From: Thiocystis violascens DSM 198
GTDB lineage: Bacteria; Pseudomonadota; Gammaproteobacteria; Chromatiales; Chromatiaceae
Direction of reading: 5' to 3'
Assembly: GCF_000227745.2 (NCBI RefSeq)
Contig: NC_018012.1
Coordinates: forward strand, 4,816,501 to 4,880,500
Length of the DNA: 64,000 nt
The number at the start of each line of letters is the position of its first letter. Position 1 is the first letter of the stretch. The notes under the pieces are model-generated. The model had not been told where the DNA came from. It did not search any database and was given only the letters and a program-made list of their open reading frames with translations. The translations under genes and the position numbers were made by a program. This document shows positions 26,386 through 36,157 of the stretch, one piece after another.

Positions 26386-26553
26386 GGTTTTGATTCCTCC
26401 TCCTTTCCTCTGGTTATGATAGGGTCAATCGGTGGAGCTGGAGCCATCCGGGTGGTGCGGATGGATGGGTGCGTGGCGATCATGGCCACGGCATTCTTAT
26501 GGTTCATGCAAGCGCCGTTTCGGCGCTTGGGTCTTGCCTTGCCATCGTTGCGA

Positions 26554-27516
26554 TTATTCGGATACCCGCGCGAGCAAATCGATGGCGTCCCGATCATTCT
26601 TTCGGTTCGCAAGATCCAGCGCCGTGTAGCCTTGGTTGTCCTTCAGATCCGATCTGGCGCCGGCGTTGGTCAGAAGCGGGATCAGCGCATGGTGGCCGCC
26701 GTTCACCGCCGCCATCAACGCCGAGGTTCCGTCCCGATCCTGAAGGTTCGGGTCGGCGCCTTGTTCGATCAGATATTCGGCCAGCGCCGCGTGCCCTTGT
26801 CCGCTCGCGATGATCAGCGCGCTGGCGCCGAGCGTATCGCGGGCGTTGACATCAGCCCCGTGCTCAAGCAGCGCCCGCGCCATGTCGAGATGGCCATGTT
26901 CCGCGGCGATGAGCAGGGCCGTGGCGCCTTCCCGGTCGCGGGATTCCGGTTCCGCGCCCGCGTCGACCAGCAGACTGACCAGTCCGGCATGGCCGTTGCG
27001 CGCGGCCAGCATCAGTGCGGTCCGTCCCTCCCGGTCCGATGCCTTGGGGTCGGCGTCGCGGAAGAGCAATTGCTCGACCATGTCGGCGATCCCGTAACGC
27101 GAGGCGATCATCAGCGCGTCCCAGCCCGCGCGGGTCCGATCATGGACATGCGCGCCGCGTTCCAGAAGCAGGGCGGAGATGCCGATGTGCCCGGATTCGG
27201 CGGCAAAGGTCAGTGGCGTGCAGCCGGCCACGGTGCGCGCGTTGACATTGGCGCCGCGCGTGAGCAGGAGCGCGACGGTGGCAAGGTCGTTGGTCTCCAC
27301 GGCCAGCATCAGCGCCGTTTTGCCGAAGGCGCTCGGGGCATCGACCGGGATGCCCCGGTCGAGCTGCTCGACCACGGCGTCGAGATCGCCGATCATGGCC
27401 GCCAGTCGCAGGGCGGTGCCGGAATCCGTCTCCTCGGCCCAGGCCAGCGGGCCGGGCAGGAAGAGGACCAAAAGCAGGAGTGCGACGCCAGCGCTGAGGG
27501 TGTGCGATCTTTTCAT
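26554..27516 (-). CDS. Exported ankyrin-repeat protein
   Basis: 320 residues. Signal peptide (VALLLLVLFLPGPLAWA), then about eight ankyrin repeats across residues 33-320. Examples are GKTALMLAVETNDLATVALL, GREGRTALMLAARNGHAGLV-like units, and GATALLIAAEHGHLDMARAL. The periplasm is the likely site, as an adaptor binding partner proteins. It lies between a NapC-type cytochrome gene and fccAB on the same strand, so it may help assemble or protect the sulfide-oxidising complex. Periplasmic ankyrin proteins are known near catalase genes in Pseudomonas, so a stress role is another possibility. Confidence 0.85.
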   Translation of the reverse strand: MKRSHTLSAGVALLLLVLFLPGPLAWAEETDSGTALRLAAMIGDLDAVVEQLDRGIPVDAPSAFGKTALMLAVETNDLATVALLLTRGANVNARTVAGCTPLTFAAESGHIGISALLLERGAHVHDRTRAGWDALMIASRYGIADMVEQLLFRDADPKASDREGRTALMLAARNGHAGLVSLLVDAGAEPESRDREGATALLIAAEHGHLDMARALLEHGADVNARDTLGASALIIASGQGHAALAEYLIEQGADPNLQDRDGTSALMAAVNGGHHALIPLLTNAGARSDLKDNQGYTALDLANRKNDRDAIDLLARVSE

Positions 27517-27548
27517 GATGGACTCGGAACCTTGGCGGCGTCGCGCGT

Positions 27549-28154
27549 TCAGGATGGGTCAACCGTCGCCTGGGCCGTCTCTGCATGATCCGACCCGTCC
27601 GGCTCGTCCGGTTCGTGATGGACGACGCCCTTGTGACAGTCGATGCAGGTTTCGCCTTTGTCTTCCGCAGCGGCATGCCGGCTGCGCGCCGAGCGGCTCT
27701 GCTCGGACAGATCCATGTTCGCGAAATCGTGACAGGTGCGGCACTCGCGCGAATCGCTGGCCTTCATTTTCTTCCAGACATTGTTGGCCATGTGCCAGCG
27801 GCGCGCCTCGAATTTCTCGGGAGTGTCGATGGTGCCCATGATCTCGTGGTAAACATCCTTGGCGGCGACGATCTTGGTGATCAGCTTGGGGCCGATTTCC
27901 TTGGGGACATGACAATCGGCGCAGGTGGCTTGGACGCCCGAGGGATTCTTGAAGTGAAGCGTTTCCTGATATTCCTGGTAATTGGTCTGCATCGTATGGC
28001 ATGAGGTGCAGAATTCCAGGGTGTTGGTGGCGGTAATGGCATAGTTGGCCGTGCCCACGAAGGCAATGCCCGCGAGGAACACGAGTACCAAGGCAAGCAG
28101 CGAAAAGCGACGCGGAACACGTTTTGGCTCTTTCACGGTCTCTCTAAATTCCAT
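27549..28154 (-). CDS. NapC/NirT-family tetraheme cytochrome c
   Basis: 201 residues. One N-terminal membrane helix (LLALVLVFLAGIAFVGTANY), then four hemes: CTSCH, CADCH, CRTCH and CIDCH. Motifs EFCTSCHTMQ, SGVQATCADCHVPKE and WHMANNVWKKMKASD are NapC/NirT hallmarks. It draws electrons from the quinol pool and gives them to periplasmic acceptors, or the reverse. The C-terminus (about 30 residues) is Asp/Glu/His-rich. It is the first gene of a minus-strand run leading to ankyrin, fccA and fccB. Its position suggests it may link the quinone pool to FccAB, but this is inference. Confidence 0.9.
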   Translation of the reverse strand: MEFRETVKEPKRVPRRFSLLALVLVFLAGIAFVGTANYAITATNTLEFCTSCHTMQTNYQEYQETLHFKNPSGVQATCADCHVPKEIGPKLITKIVAAKDVYHEIMGTIDTPEKFEARRWHMANNVWKKMKASDSRECRTCHDFANMDLSEQSRSARSRHAAAEDKGETCIDCHKGVVHHEPDEPDGSDHAETAQATVDPS

Positions 28155-28336
28155 GGCGGCGACCGCCTATGCGACCCCATGCAGGGGGCGTCCGGCGCGC
28201 TTCATATTGATAATTGTCATGGATCTTAAGCCATCGGGGGCGGTTCTGCCAACCGCGAAAGTGCATCGAGACGCGGGAGCGATCCCGACGGCACCCGAAG
28301 GCCAGGGGCCGATCGCCTGAGGTTTGCATTAAGCCT

Positions 28337-28366
28337 TTGACCGTCTCATGCCCTTTGTTTTATGTT
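28337..28366 (+). promoter_or_regulatory. Candidate sigma70-type promoter for GH57 gene
   Basis: TTGACC (28337-28342) and TATGTT (28361-28366) are spaced by 18 bases, 127 bases before the GH57 start codon. It lies in the 338-bp gap between the divergent NapC and GH57 genes, which holds no other recognised feature. The match is moderate and unsupported by experiment. Confidence 0.35.
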
Positions 28367-28492
28367 GGCGAAGCTGGCTGGCGACTCTGTCTGCGTGGGG
28401 GTAAGCGCAATGTCCGGCTTACTGGTTTCGATCTCTCGCGAAGCCTCCGGCTGTGCTGAATCGGCGGCGCGGCGTCTGCTTGTTGAGGAGCC

Positions 28493-29800
28493 ATGACTGG
28501 AACCATCATCCACCACGCACTCGGGCTTCACCTGCACCAGCCCCCGGGCAATCTGCGCCTGCTGATCGAGGTCAATCCCTGGGAAGCGGAGGAAATCGTT
28601 CGCTGTTATGAGCGGGCCGTGCGCTTCGCCCTGGAATATCGCGACGTGGCGCGGTTGCATATTGGGTTTTCCGGCGTCCTTCTGGAGCAGTTGCTCGATC
28701 CCGACATCGTCGACCGCTATCGTCATCTCGTCGATCTTCCGGCGATGCTCGATCGGTATCGGGAGGCCGTGAATATCGAGCCGATCGGCATGGGTTATTA
28801 TCATCCGATCTTCCCACTGATTCCGCGCGCGGACTGGCTCGAACAGCTTGAGCGTGGGCGCGCGATCATGGAACGGGTCTTCGGACGCGCGCCCCGCGGT
28901 TTCTGGCCGCCCGAGATGGCCTTCACCATGGAGATGATCCCCGCCCTGGTTCAGGCCGGTTACGAATATGTTGTCGTCGATGGGGTGCATGTGCGTCCCG
29001 AGGATGGCATCAGCGACATCTTCCGGCCCTATGTGGCCTGTCATGACGGCGTGTGTATCAGCATTGTGCCGCGTGATCGGGATGTGTCCAATGCGCAGTC
29101 GAACGGTCTCAACCTGAAATGGTTCCAGGATGAAGTCTCCTGGCGTGTCGCCGGTTCGCCGCGTCCTGGGGATCGCCGGCTGATGACCACCTGGTCGGAT
29201 GGGGAAAATGGCAGTTGGTTTCGTCAGACCCATGAGGATTCCGGTTTCTTCGGTCATTTTTTCGCCCCCTACATGGAACAGTGTCGCGCCGGCGACTATC
29301 CGATCAAGCCTGTCTGCTTGACCGAGTATCTCGCCCAGGCGCGGCCGCTGCCGCTGGCGCGGATCCAGACCGGAGCATGGAACGTCGGCTCGACCTCGGG
29401 CGAGGATCTCTCTCAATGGTCGGGCAGCGAGCGTCAGCGTCAGGCCGTCGCCGAGGTCACGCGACTCAGTGCGCGCTACTGGGATTTGTGCCGTCGCCAG
29501 CCCGAGGTTTTTCAGTTGGCCAGCGAGGCGATGTTCCGCGCGCGGCGTTTGATTCTGGAGGCCGAAACCAGTTGTTTTCTGTTTTGGAGCGATGCCTGGA
29601 TTCCCCATCTCTATGCACGTACCGCGTCGGCGGAGCTGGCATTACGCGAGGTCGAGGAACGTTTGCATGCAAGCGCCGCCGCTACGTCGAGGAGGTTTGT
29701 CGACGCCTCCGCGACGGCAGCGGAGGGAATCTTGGCGGCCGACGCGCGCGCGGCGGCATCCGATGACCTTGCCGAGCCGGGTAGCGGCTCCAACCTTTGA
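28493..29800 (+). CDS. Glycoside hydrolase family 57 protein
   Basis: 435 residues. Starts with HHALGLHLHQPPGN, the GH57 first conserved region, followed by HIGFSGVLLEQL and the WPPE motif (GFWPPEMAF). Later GSWF and FLFWSDAWIPHLY match other conserved regions. GH57 enzymes act on alpha-glucans (amylase, branching enzyme, amylopullulanase). With glgA downstream, a role in glycogen branching or breakdown is likely. The C-terminal 40 residues are Ala/Ser-rich and variable. It overlaps the DUF4912 gene by 38 bases, which suggests coupling. Confidence 0.88.
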   Translation: MTGTIIHHALGLHLHQPPGNLRLLIEVNPWEAEEIVRCYERAVRFALEYRDVARLHIGFSGVLLEQLLDPDIVDRYRHLVDLPAMLDRYREAVNIEPIGMGYYHPIFPLIPRADWLEQLERGRAIMERVFGRAPRGFWPPEMAFTMEMIPALVQAGYEYVVVDGVHVRPEDGISDIFRPYVACHDGVCISIVPRDRDVSNAQSNGLNLKWFQDEVSWRVAGSPRPGDRRLMTTWSDGENGSWFRQTHEDSGFFGHFFAPYMEQCRAGDYPIKPVCLTEYLAQARPLPLARIQTGAWNVGSTSGEDLSQWSGSERQRQAVAEVTRLSARYWDLCRRQPEVFQLASEAMFRARRLILEAETSCFLFWSDAWIPHLYARTASAELALREVEERLHASAAATSRRFVDASATAAEGILAADARAAASDDLAEPGSGSNL

Positions 29801-30938
29801 GTTCGTTCTGGGGTGCCACTGCGTTTCTCAGCCGGGGGACATCACAATCGCCATCGATACGGATCGTATTCCGGCAATCGCGGATGCCTGTATGAACAGG
29901 TTTCCCAAGGACGCGCACGATCCATTGGCGGCCTTGTCCGAACGCAGTCCGGCCCCGGACGCGCCCGATCTGGCGCCGCCTTCAGTCGCCCTTGACCCCG
30001 TTTTCCCGCTGGCGAGCCAGACGACCCGGCTGGATCTTTACGAGGGCGCGCCTGGCGAGGTTCGGGCGAACTGGAGTCTGCAAGCCAACGATTATGTCGT
30101 TGCAAGCCATGATTTTCCGCTCGCGGGTGGGGCGCCGTTTCCGGTTCTACGGTTGCGACGCGTGGGCGATGATGGCGGTTCCGAGTACGTCGACGAGATT
30201 TCGCTCCGTCTGGCCGAACAGCGCGGCAGGGGCGATGCCGGATTCAGGGTGGGGCAGGATGCATCGCGCTTCGAGGCGGAACTTGGTCTCGTCAACGGGG
30301 AGGGCGGCTGGCTGCTTCTCGCGCGCTCGAATCGACTTGAACATGCGGCCAGTCTTGGGCTCAATTTCCCGCCTCGCCGGGACGGGGAGGGAGATCGACA
30401 CGTATCGGACCCGACTCTGGACCCTCCGCGAACCGAACTCGCGCAGACGTTTCCATTCCCCGATCCGATCGATGGGCGAATTCCTGAAGCGCGGATCGCG
30501 CTGCTGGATCGATCCGAATCCAACCGAGGCGGTCCCGGAGCCCCGAGCGGATCCGCGCACGTCGATTCCGCGCAACACGCGGCACTCGCCACCCGGTTGG
30601 CGCGGGAGATTCTTAATAACAGGTCATTGGCGCCGGCCGATGATGGCGCGCCAATCGCGCGGGCAGCGACCGAGCCGGCGGGCATCGGCGTCTCCGCCAT
30701 CCCGACCTTGGTCTACGGTCGCTCGGCGCCCTCGTGCGCCGCGCCTCTGATCGAGGCCGAACTGCGTATCCACGGCTGGGCCGCGCCTAATACCGAGATC
30801 GACCTTTTCGGTCAGCGCTATCGTGTCGGTCCCGGCGGGCGCTTCCAGTTCCTGGTCAGAGTCGATGATCCAACCCTGTTGAAACAGGCGTTGACACTCC
30901 ATCCGCCGCCGGGGTTGAGCGATCCGCGCGATGATTGA
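29763..30938 (+). CDS. DUF4912-domain protein
   Basis: 391 residues from the ATG inside the GH57 end; a later ATG at 29892 (MNRFPKDAHD) is the alternative. Residues about 80-200 match DUF4912: TRLDLYEGAPGEVRANWSLQ, PFPVLRLRRV, then FEAELGLVNGEGGWLLLARS. A second similar beta-sheet motif at the C-terminus reads IEAELRIHGWAAPNTEIDLF. Known DUF4912 proteins often sit beside GH57 and glycogen synthase genes, as here, but their activity is unknown; a carbohydrate-binding or regulatory role is inferred. Confidence 0.75.
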   Translation: MTLPSRVAAPTFEFVLGCHCVSQPGDITIAIDTDRIPAIADACMNRFPKDAHDPLAALSERSPAPDAPDLAPPSVALDPVFPLASQTTRLDLYEGAPGEVRANWSLQANDYVVASHDFPLAGGAPFPVLRLRRVGDDGGSEYVDEISLRLAEQRGRGDAGFRVGQDASRFEAELGLVNGEGGWLLLARSNRLEHAASLGLNFPPRRDGEGDRHVSDPTLDPPRTELAQTFPFPDPIDGRIPEARIALLDRSESNRGGPGAPSGSAHVDSAQHAALATRLAREILNNRSLAPADDGAPIARAATEPAGIGVSAIPTLVYGRSAPSCAAPLIEAELRIHGWAAPNTEIDLFGQRYRVGPGGRFQFLVRVDDPTLLKQALTLHPPPGLSDPRDD

Positions 30939-30973
30939 ACACACACACCACCTTCGTGAAGGGGATTTGACGT

Positions 30974-32440
30974 ATGCAGATCGCCATGGTGAGCGCCGAG
31001 TGCGCGCCCATCGCAAAAGCAGGGGGCCTTGGCGATTTCGTTCAGGGTTTGTCTCGCGCACTGGTCGGCCGCGGAGCAACGGTGGACGTTTTTCTGCCGT
31101 ATTACGACGTGTCGCGACTGGACTCCGTCACCGGCCTGCGCGAGGTCTATCGGGAGCTGCGGGTGCCTTTCCACGACCAGTGGCTGACCTGTCGGGTGCT
31201 CGGCGGCGCGATGGAGGGCGTCAACTGCCTGTTCATCGACCCTCGGTCGCCGCACGGTTTTTTCCAGCGGGGCCGGATCTATGGCGAATCGGACGACCCG
31301 GAACGCTTCGCCTTTTTCGCGCGCGCGGTGCTGGAGTTTCTGCTCCAATCCGGGCGGCGGCCGGATATTCTGCATTGCAACGATTGGCAGACCGGGCTGA
31401 TTCCAGTCCTGCTATATGAGATTTATCAGGCGCTTGGACTCACGAGCACCCGGGTCTGTTATACCCTGCACAACCTCGGTTACCAGGGACAGGTCGGCGA
31501 ATCCATCCTGCGTCAGGTCGGGCTTGACCCACGGCGTCTGATGGCGCCGGATCGGTTGCTCGATCCCCAGGATACGCGGGTCGCGAATCTGTTGAAGGGC
31601 GGCATCGTGTTCTCGAATTTCGTCAATACCGTCTCGCCGCGCTATGCCTGGGAGATTCAGGAGACCGATCAGGGGATGGGATTACAGTCACTGCTGAAAA
31701 CGCACACGCACAAGTTTGGCGGCGTGCTGAATGGCATCGACCCCTCGATCTGGAGCCCCGAGGTCGATCCACTCATCCCGGTCAACTTCGGATCGGACAG
31801 TCTTCCGAGCAAGGCCGCCAATCGGCAGGCGCTGCGCGCACGCCTGGGCCTGCGGGACGCGGAAAAGCCCATCCTCGCGATCGTCAGCCGACTGGACCGC
31901 CAGAAGGGGGTTCATCTGATGGAGCACGGCATTCGTTACGCGCTCGCGCACGACAGTCAGGTGGTGCTTCTGGGCACGGCGCTCGATCCCGTCATCGCCG
32001 AGCGGTTTGCGCGTCTGAAGCATGAGACCGAGCCCAACCCGGATTGTCATCTTGAACTGGGTTATGACGAGGCGCTTGCCCACCTCATCTATGCCGGCGC
32101 GGATCTGATCCTGATTCCAAGTCTCTACGAGCCCTGTGGGCTGACCCAGATGATCGCCATGAAGTATGGCGTGGTGCCCGTGGTCCGGCGCGTCGGGGGG
32201 CTGGCGGACACGGTGTTCGATGCCAATTATTCGGACAAACCCTTCGAGGTGCGCAATGGCTATCTCTTCGACGACCTCACCGAGGCCGGACTGGAGAGCG
32301 CCCTGAGCCGCGCGATCGGTCTGTGGCGGGGCTTCCCGGAATATTTTCGGCAATTGCGGGTCAACGGCATGCGCGCCGATTTTTCCTGGAGCCTACCCGG
32401 TCAACAGTATCTCGACATCTACGCGCAGATTCGCGCGTAG
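30974..32440 (+). CDS. glgA: Glycogen synthase (ADP-glucose type)
   Basis: 488 residues. N-terminal KAGGLGDFVQGL is the ADP-glucose-binding motif of GT5 glycogen synthases. The C-terminal domain has AIVSRLDRQKG and IPSLYEPCGLTQ, the acceptor/donor loops and the catalytic Glu region. It transfers glucose from ADP-glucose to growing glucan chains. It follows the DUF4912 gene by 35 bases, so GH57, DUF4912 and glgA are a probable glycogen operon. The only GlgC-like gene in the window (near 52.2 kb) lacks catalytic residues, so substrate must come from another GlgC. Confidence 0.92.
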   Translation: MQIAMVSAECAPIAKAGGLGDFVQGLSRALVGRGATVDVFLPYYDVSRLDSVTGLREVYRELRVPFHDQWLTCRVLGGAMEGVNCLFIDPRSPHGFFQRGRIYGESDDPERFAFFARAVLEFLLQSGRRPDILHCNDWQTGLIPVLLYEIYQALGLTSTRVCYTLHNLGYQGQVGESILRQVGLDPRRLMAPDRLLDPQDTRVANLLKGGIVFSNFVNTVSPRYAWEIQETDQGMGLQSLLKTHTHKFGGVLNGIDPSIWSPEVDPLIPVNFGSDSLPSKAANRQALRARLGLRDAEKPILAIVSRLDRQKGVHLMEHGIRYALAHDSQVVLLGTALDPVIAERFARLKHETEPNPDCHLELGYDEALAHLIYAGADLILIPSLYEPCGLTQMIAMKYGVVPVVRRVGGLADTVFDANYSDKPFEVRNGYLFDDLTEAGLESALSRAIGLWRGFPEYFRQLRVNGMRADFSWSLPGQQYLDIYAQIRA

Positions 32441-32468
32441 CGGCAGAACCGCGCGTCAGTATTGAGAC

Positions 32469-35400
32469 ATGAGACTCGAAAAGATCAGGCTGGCCGGATT
32501 CAAGTCGTTCGTCGATCCCACGACGGTCTCGTTCCCAAGCAATCTGGTGGGCGTCGTCGGGCCGAACGGCTGCGGCAAGTCCAATGTAATCGATGCCGTG
32601 CGCTGGGTGATGGGCGAAAGCTCGGCCAAGATGCTGCGCGGCGAGTCGATGGCCGATGTCATCTTCAACGGCAGTACCGGGCGCAAGCCGGTGGGCGTGG
32701 CCAGCATCGAATTGGTGTTCGACAACAGCGACGGCGGGGTCGGCGGCGAGTACGCGGCCTTCAATCAGATCGCGGTCAAGCGCCAGGTCTCGCGCGACGG
32801 TCAGTCCGGCTATTTTCTCAACGGCTCGCGCTGCCGTCGGCGCGACATTCAGGATCTGTTTCTCGGCACCGGTCTGGGGCCGCGCTCCTACGCCATCATC
32901 GAACAGGGGATGATCACGCGGATCATCGAGTCGCGCCCGGAGGATCTGCGGCTCTTTCTGGAGGAAGCGGCGGGGATTTCCAAGTACAAGGAGCGGCGGC
33001 GCGAGACCGAAACCCGCATCCGTCACACCCGCGAGAATCTGGACCGACTCGACGATCTGCGCGAGGAGGTGGGCAAGCAACTTCAGCATCTGGAGCGTCA
33101 GGCCGCCACCGCGGAGAAATACACCCAGCTTCGGGCCGACGAGCGGCGTCTGGATCTGGAGTTGAAGGCGCTGCGCTGGCGTGCGCTGGACGTGGAGATT
33201 GAGCGCCAGGAGCGTCTGCTGGCCGAGGCGGAAAACGCCACCGAGTCCGGGATCGCGCGACAGCGTCGCTTGGAGGCGGATATCGAGGCGCGGCGCGAGG
33301 ATCAGAACGCCGCTTCGGACAGCTTCAACGAGGTGCAGGGGCGTTTCTATGCCGTGGGAGCGGAAATCGCGCGGGCCGAGCAGGCGATCCAGTTCGCCGC
33401 GGAGGCGCGCGGCCGGCGCGAGGCCGAATTGGTCCGGCTGGAACAGGAGTTGTACGAGGCCGAACGCCATCTGGAGCGCGATCAGACACGCCTGACCGAG
33501 ATCGCGGGCGAGTTGGCGCGCGACGAGCCCGAATGGCAGGCGGCCGAACAGGCGCTGGGCGAGGCCGTCGGGGTTTTGATGACCGCCGAGGATCAACTCA
33601 AGGTCTGGGAGTCCGAGTGGGACGCTTTCAATCAGGCGTCGGCCCGTCCCGCCCAGCAGGCGCAGGTCGAGCGGGCGCGCATGAATGCGCTGGAACAGCG
33701 TGTCGGGCGTGATCGGGAGCGTCTGCGCCGCATCGAGGAGGAGGCCGCGCGTCTGGACGCGGGCGATGTCGCGACGCGGATCGAAGAGCTGACCGAACGG
33801 GAACTCGGGCTTGAAGAGCAGATCGGCGAGGTCGAGTCGCATCAACAGGGTTGCGCCGAGGATCTGGAACGTCGGGAGTCGGCGCTGCGTGAATTGGCCG
33901 ACGAACTCGACCGGCTGCGCACGGGGCTTCAGGAGTCGCGGGGACGCCTGGCCTCGCTGAGCGCCTTGCAGGAGGCGGCGCTCGCCGACCGGGATGGCGA
34001 GCGCGCCGCGTGGCTCGCGCGTCAGGGGCTCGCGGAGGCGCCCCGTCTGGTCGATCATCTTGAAGTTGACGCCGGCTGGGAAACGGCGGTGGAAACCTTG
34101 CTGGGCGACGCGCTGCGGGCGGTGGGAACGACCGGGCTGGATCGGCATGGCACGGTGGCCGAGCCGCTGCTGCCGGGGTTGGTGCTGTTGGATACAACGC
34201 CTGCCCTTGGGGAAGGGGGCAAGGGGCAAGGGGCAAGGGGCAAGGAGGAAGGGGCGAGGGAGCTTGGCACAGAGGAAGGTGCGCGGTCGGACGATGCGCT
34301 CGACACGCTGGTGTCCAGAGTGCGTGCGCCCTGGTCGCTGGCGAGTCTGCTGGGAGGCGTGCGGGTTGCCGAGGGACTCGCGGACGCGCTCGATGCGCGC
34401 GAGACTCTGGGGCCAGGCGAACGTCTGATCACTCGCGAGGGCGTGCAGGTCGGTCGCAACTGGTTGGGCGCGCCGGCGACCGAGGACGGTGGCGGTGTGC
34501 TGGCGCGGGCGGATGCCGTCAAATCGCTGCGAAGCGAGATCGCGGATCTGCTGGCGGATGAATCGGCCCTGTTGGCGGACGCGGAGCAGTTGCGCGCGGC
34601 GCGGGCCGAGGCGGAACAGTCGCGTCTGGCCATGGATCAGCAACGCACGGTGCTGGAGCGCGAGTTATCCAGTCTGCGGGCCGAACTCAGTAGCGCGCGC
34701 ACCCGTCGCGAGCATCAGCAGGAACGTCTGCGGGCGCTGGCCGACGAACGGCTCGAACTCGATCAACAGACCGCCGACGCCATCGCCGAGATGGAAGAGA
34801 CCCGAGAGCGTCTTCACGAACACCTGGCCGAGATGGATGCGCTGGCCGAGCGGCGTGACTTCATGGTGCAAGAGCGCGACCGTCTGCGCTCGACGGTCGC
34901 CCAGGGGCGCGAGCGCGAGCGCGCCTGCCGCGAGCGGAGCCAGGGTCTGCGGGTCAGTGTCGAATCCAACCGGGCCGCGCGGGCGGCGACCCAGCAGAGC
35001 CTGACGCGCGCAGATGAGCAGCAGACCCAACTGAGCGAGCGGCGCGACGCGTTGCAGGATGCGCTGGAGGAAGACGTCGAGCCGCTGCTCGAACAACGCG
35101 AACGGCTCGACGAACATCTGGCGTTGCGGGTCGAGGTCGAACAGGCGCTCGGCGATGCCCGCAACCGGCGCGAGTCGCTCGATGCCGAGGTGCGCGGGCT
35201 GGAACAGGAACGCCTGCGGGTGGAGCAGGGGGTTCATGCGAATCAGCGCGGCCTGGATGCCCTGCGGCTCGAACGTCAGGAGCGTCTGGTGCGGCGGCGG
35301 ACCCTGGAGGAACAGCTTGCCGAGTCGGATACCGTTCCGGCGGCGGTGCTGGCGTCCATGGACGACGCGGCGCGCGCCGCGAGCGCGGCCGAGGACGGCG

Positions 35401-36068
35401 AGGCGGTGTGGCAGGAGGAACTGTCCAAGGTCGGCGCGCGCATCCAGCGCCTGGGTGCCATCAACCTGGCCGCGATCGACGAATTCAAGGAACAGTCGCA
35501 GCGCAAGACGTATCTGGATGCTCAACACGAGGACATCACGCGCTCATTGGAGACGCTGGAGCAGGCTATTCGCAAGATCGACCGGGAGACGCGCCACCGC
35601 TTCAAGGAAACCTATGACCGGGTCGATCAGGGATTCCGGGAGATTTTCCCGCGTCTGTTCGGCGGCGGACAAGCCTATCTGACACTCACTGACGAGGATT
35701 TGCTGGAGACCGGGGTCAGTGTCATGGCGCGGCCGCCGGGCAAGCGCAACTCGACCATTCATCTGCTCTCCGGCGGCGAGAAGGCGCTGACCGCGGTCGC
35801 CCTGGTGTTCGCCATTTTTCAGCTCAATCCGGCGCCTTTTTGCATGCTCGACGAGGTGGACGCGCCGCTGGACGACGCCAACGTGGTGCGTTTTTGCGAG
35901 CTGGTCCGTTCGATGTCGGAGCGGGTTCAGTTCATCTTCATCAGCCATAACAAGGTGACGATGGAGATTGCCGACCATCTGCTGGGGGTCACCATGCACG
36001 AGCCGGGCGTCTCGCGTCTGGTCTCGGTGGACGTGGACGAGGCGGTTCGGCTGGCGGCGGTTTCCTGA
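32469..36068 (+). CDS. smc: Chromosome segregation ATPase SMC
   Basis: 1199 residues. N-terminal Walker A GPNGCGKSNVIDAVRW, long coiled coils, central hinge (about 500-690), and C-terminal signature LSGGEKALTAVALVF with Walker B FCMLDEVDAPLDDANV. It compacts and helps segregate chromosomes; ScpA/B are not in the window. The hinge contains a low-complexity insert around residues 579-606 encoded by repeats of a 7-base unit (aaggggc, 34209-34260), giving Gly/Lys/Arg/Glu-rich sequence. The gene sits upstream of zipA and ligA, a widespread gammaproteobacterial order. Confidence 0.95.
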   Translation: MRLEKIRLAGFKSFVDPTTVSFPSNLVGVVGPNGCGKSNVIDAVRWVMGESSAKMLRGESMADVIFNGSTGRKPVGVASIELVFDNSDGGVGGEYAAFNQIAVKRQVSRDGQSGYFLNGSRCRRRDIQDLFLGTGLGPRSYAIIEQGMITRIIESRPEDLRLFLEEAAGISKYKERRRETETRIRHTRENLDRLDDLREEVGKQLQHLERQAATAEKYTQLRADERRLDLELKALRWRALDVEIERQERLLAEAENATESGIARQRRLEADIEARREDQNAASDSFNEVQGRFYAVGAEIARAEQAIQFAAEARGRREAELVRLEQELYEAERHLERDQTRLTEIAGELARDEPEWQAAEQALGEAVGVLMTAEDQLKVWESEWDAFNQASARPAQQAQVERARMNALEQRVGRDRERLRRIEEEAARLDAGDVATRIEELTERELGLEEQIGEVESHQQGCAEDLERRESALRELADELDRLRTGLQESRGRLASLSALQEAALADRDGERAAWLARQGLAEAPRLVDHLEVDAGWETAVETLLGDALRAVGTTGLDRHGTVAEPLLPGLVLLDTTPALGEGGKGQGARGKEEGARELGTEEGARSDDALDTLVSRVRAPWSLASLLGGVRVAEGLADALDARETLGPGERLITREGVQVGRNWLGAPATEDGGGVLARADAVKSLRSEIADLLADESALLADAEQLRAARAEAEQSRLAMDQQRTVLERELSSLRAELSSARTRREHQQERLRALADERLELDQQTADAIAEMEETRERLHEHLAEMDALAERRDFMVQERDRLRSTVAQGRERERACRERSQGLRVSVESNRAARAATQQSLTRADEQQTQLSERRDALQDALEEDVEPLLEQRERLDEHLALRVEVEQALGDARNRRESLDAEVRGLEQERLRVEQGVHANQRGLDALRLERQERLVRRRTLEEQLAESDTVPAAVLASMDDAARAASAAEDGEAVWQEELSKVGARIQRLGAINLAAIDEFKEQSQRKTYLDAQHEDITRSLETLEQAIRKIDRETRHRFKETYDRVDQGFREIFPRLFGGGQAYLTLTDEDLLETGVSVMARPPGKRNSTIHLLSGGEKALTAVALVFAIFQLNPAPFCMLDEVDAPLDDANVVRFCELVRSMSERVQFIFISHNKVTMEIADHLLGVTMHEPGVSRLVSVDVDEAVRLAAVS

Positions 36069-36157
36069 ATGGGCGTCATTGCGGGACAATACAGCCTCGA
36101 CGCACGTTGATATACTCGACGAACACATTTCACATTATTTCTACAACCAGAATTCGC

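Noticed and set aside
26508..26528. Hairpin caagcgccg/cggcgcttg after the ankyrin gene as a terminator
   Set aside because: No T-tract follows on the minus strand, so intrinsic termination is not supported; it may only be a repeat or attenuator.
32361..34643. 760-codon open frame antisense to smc
   Set aside because: Shadow of a GC-rich coding region. It has no family motif, and the opposite strand carries clear SMC motifs throughout.
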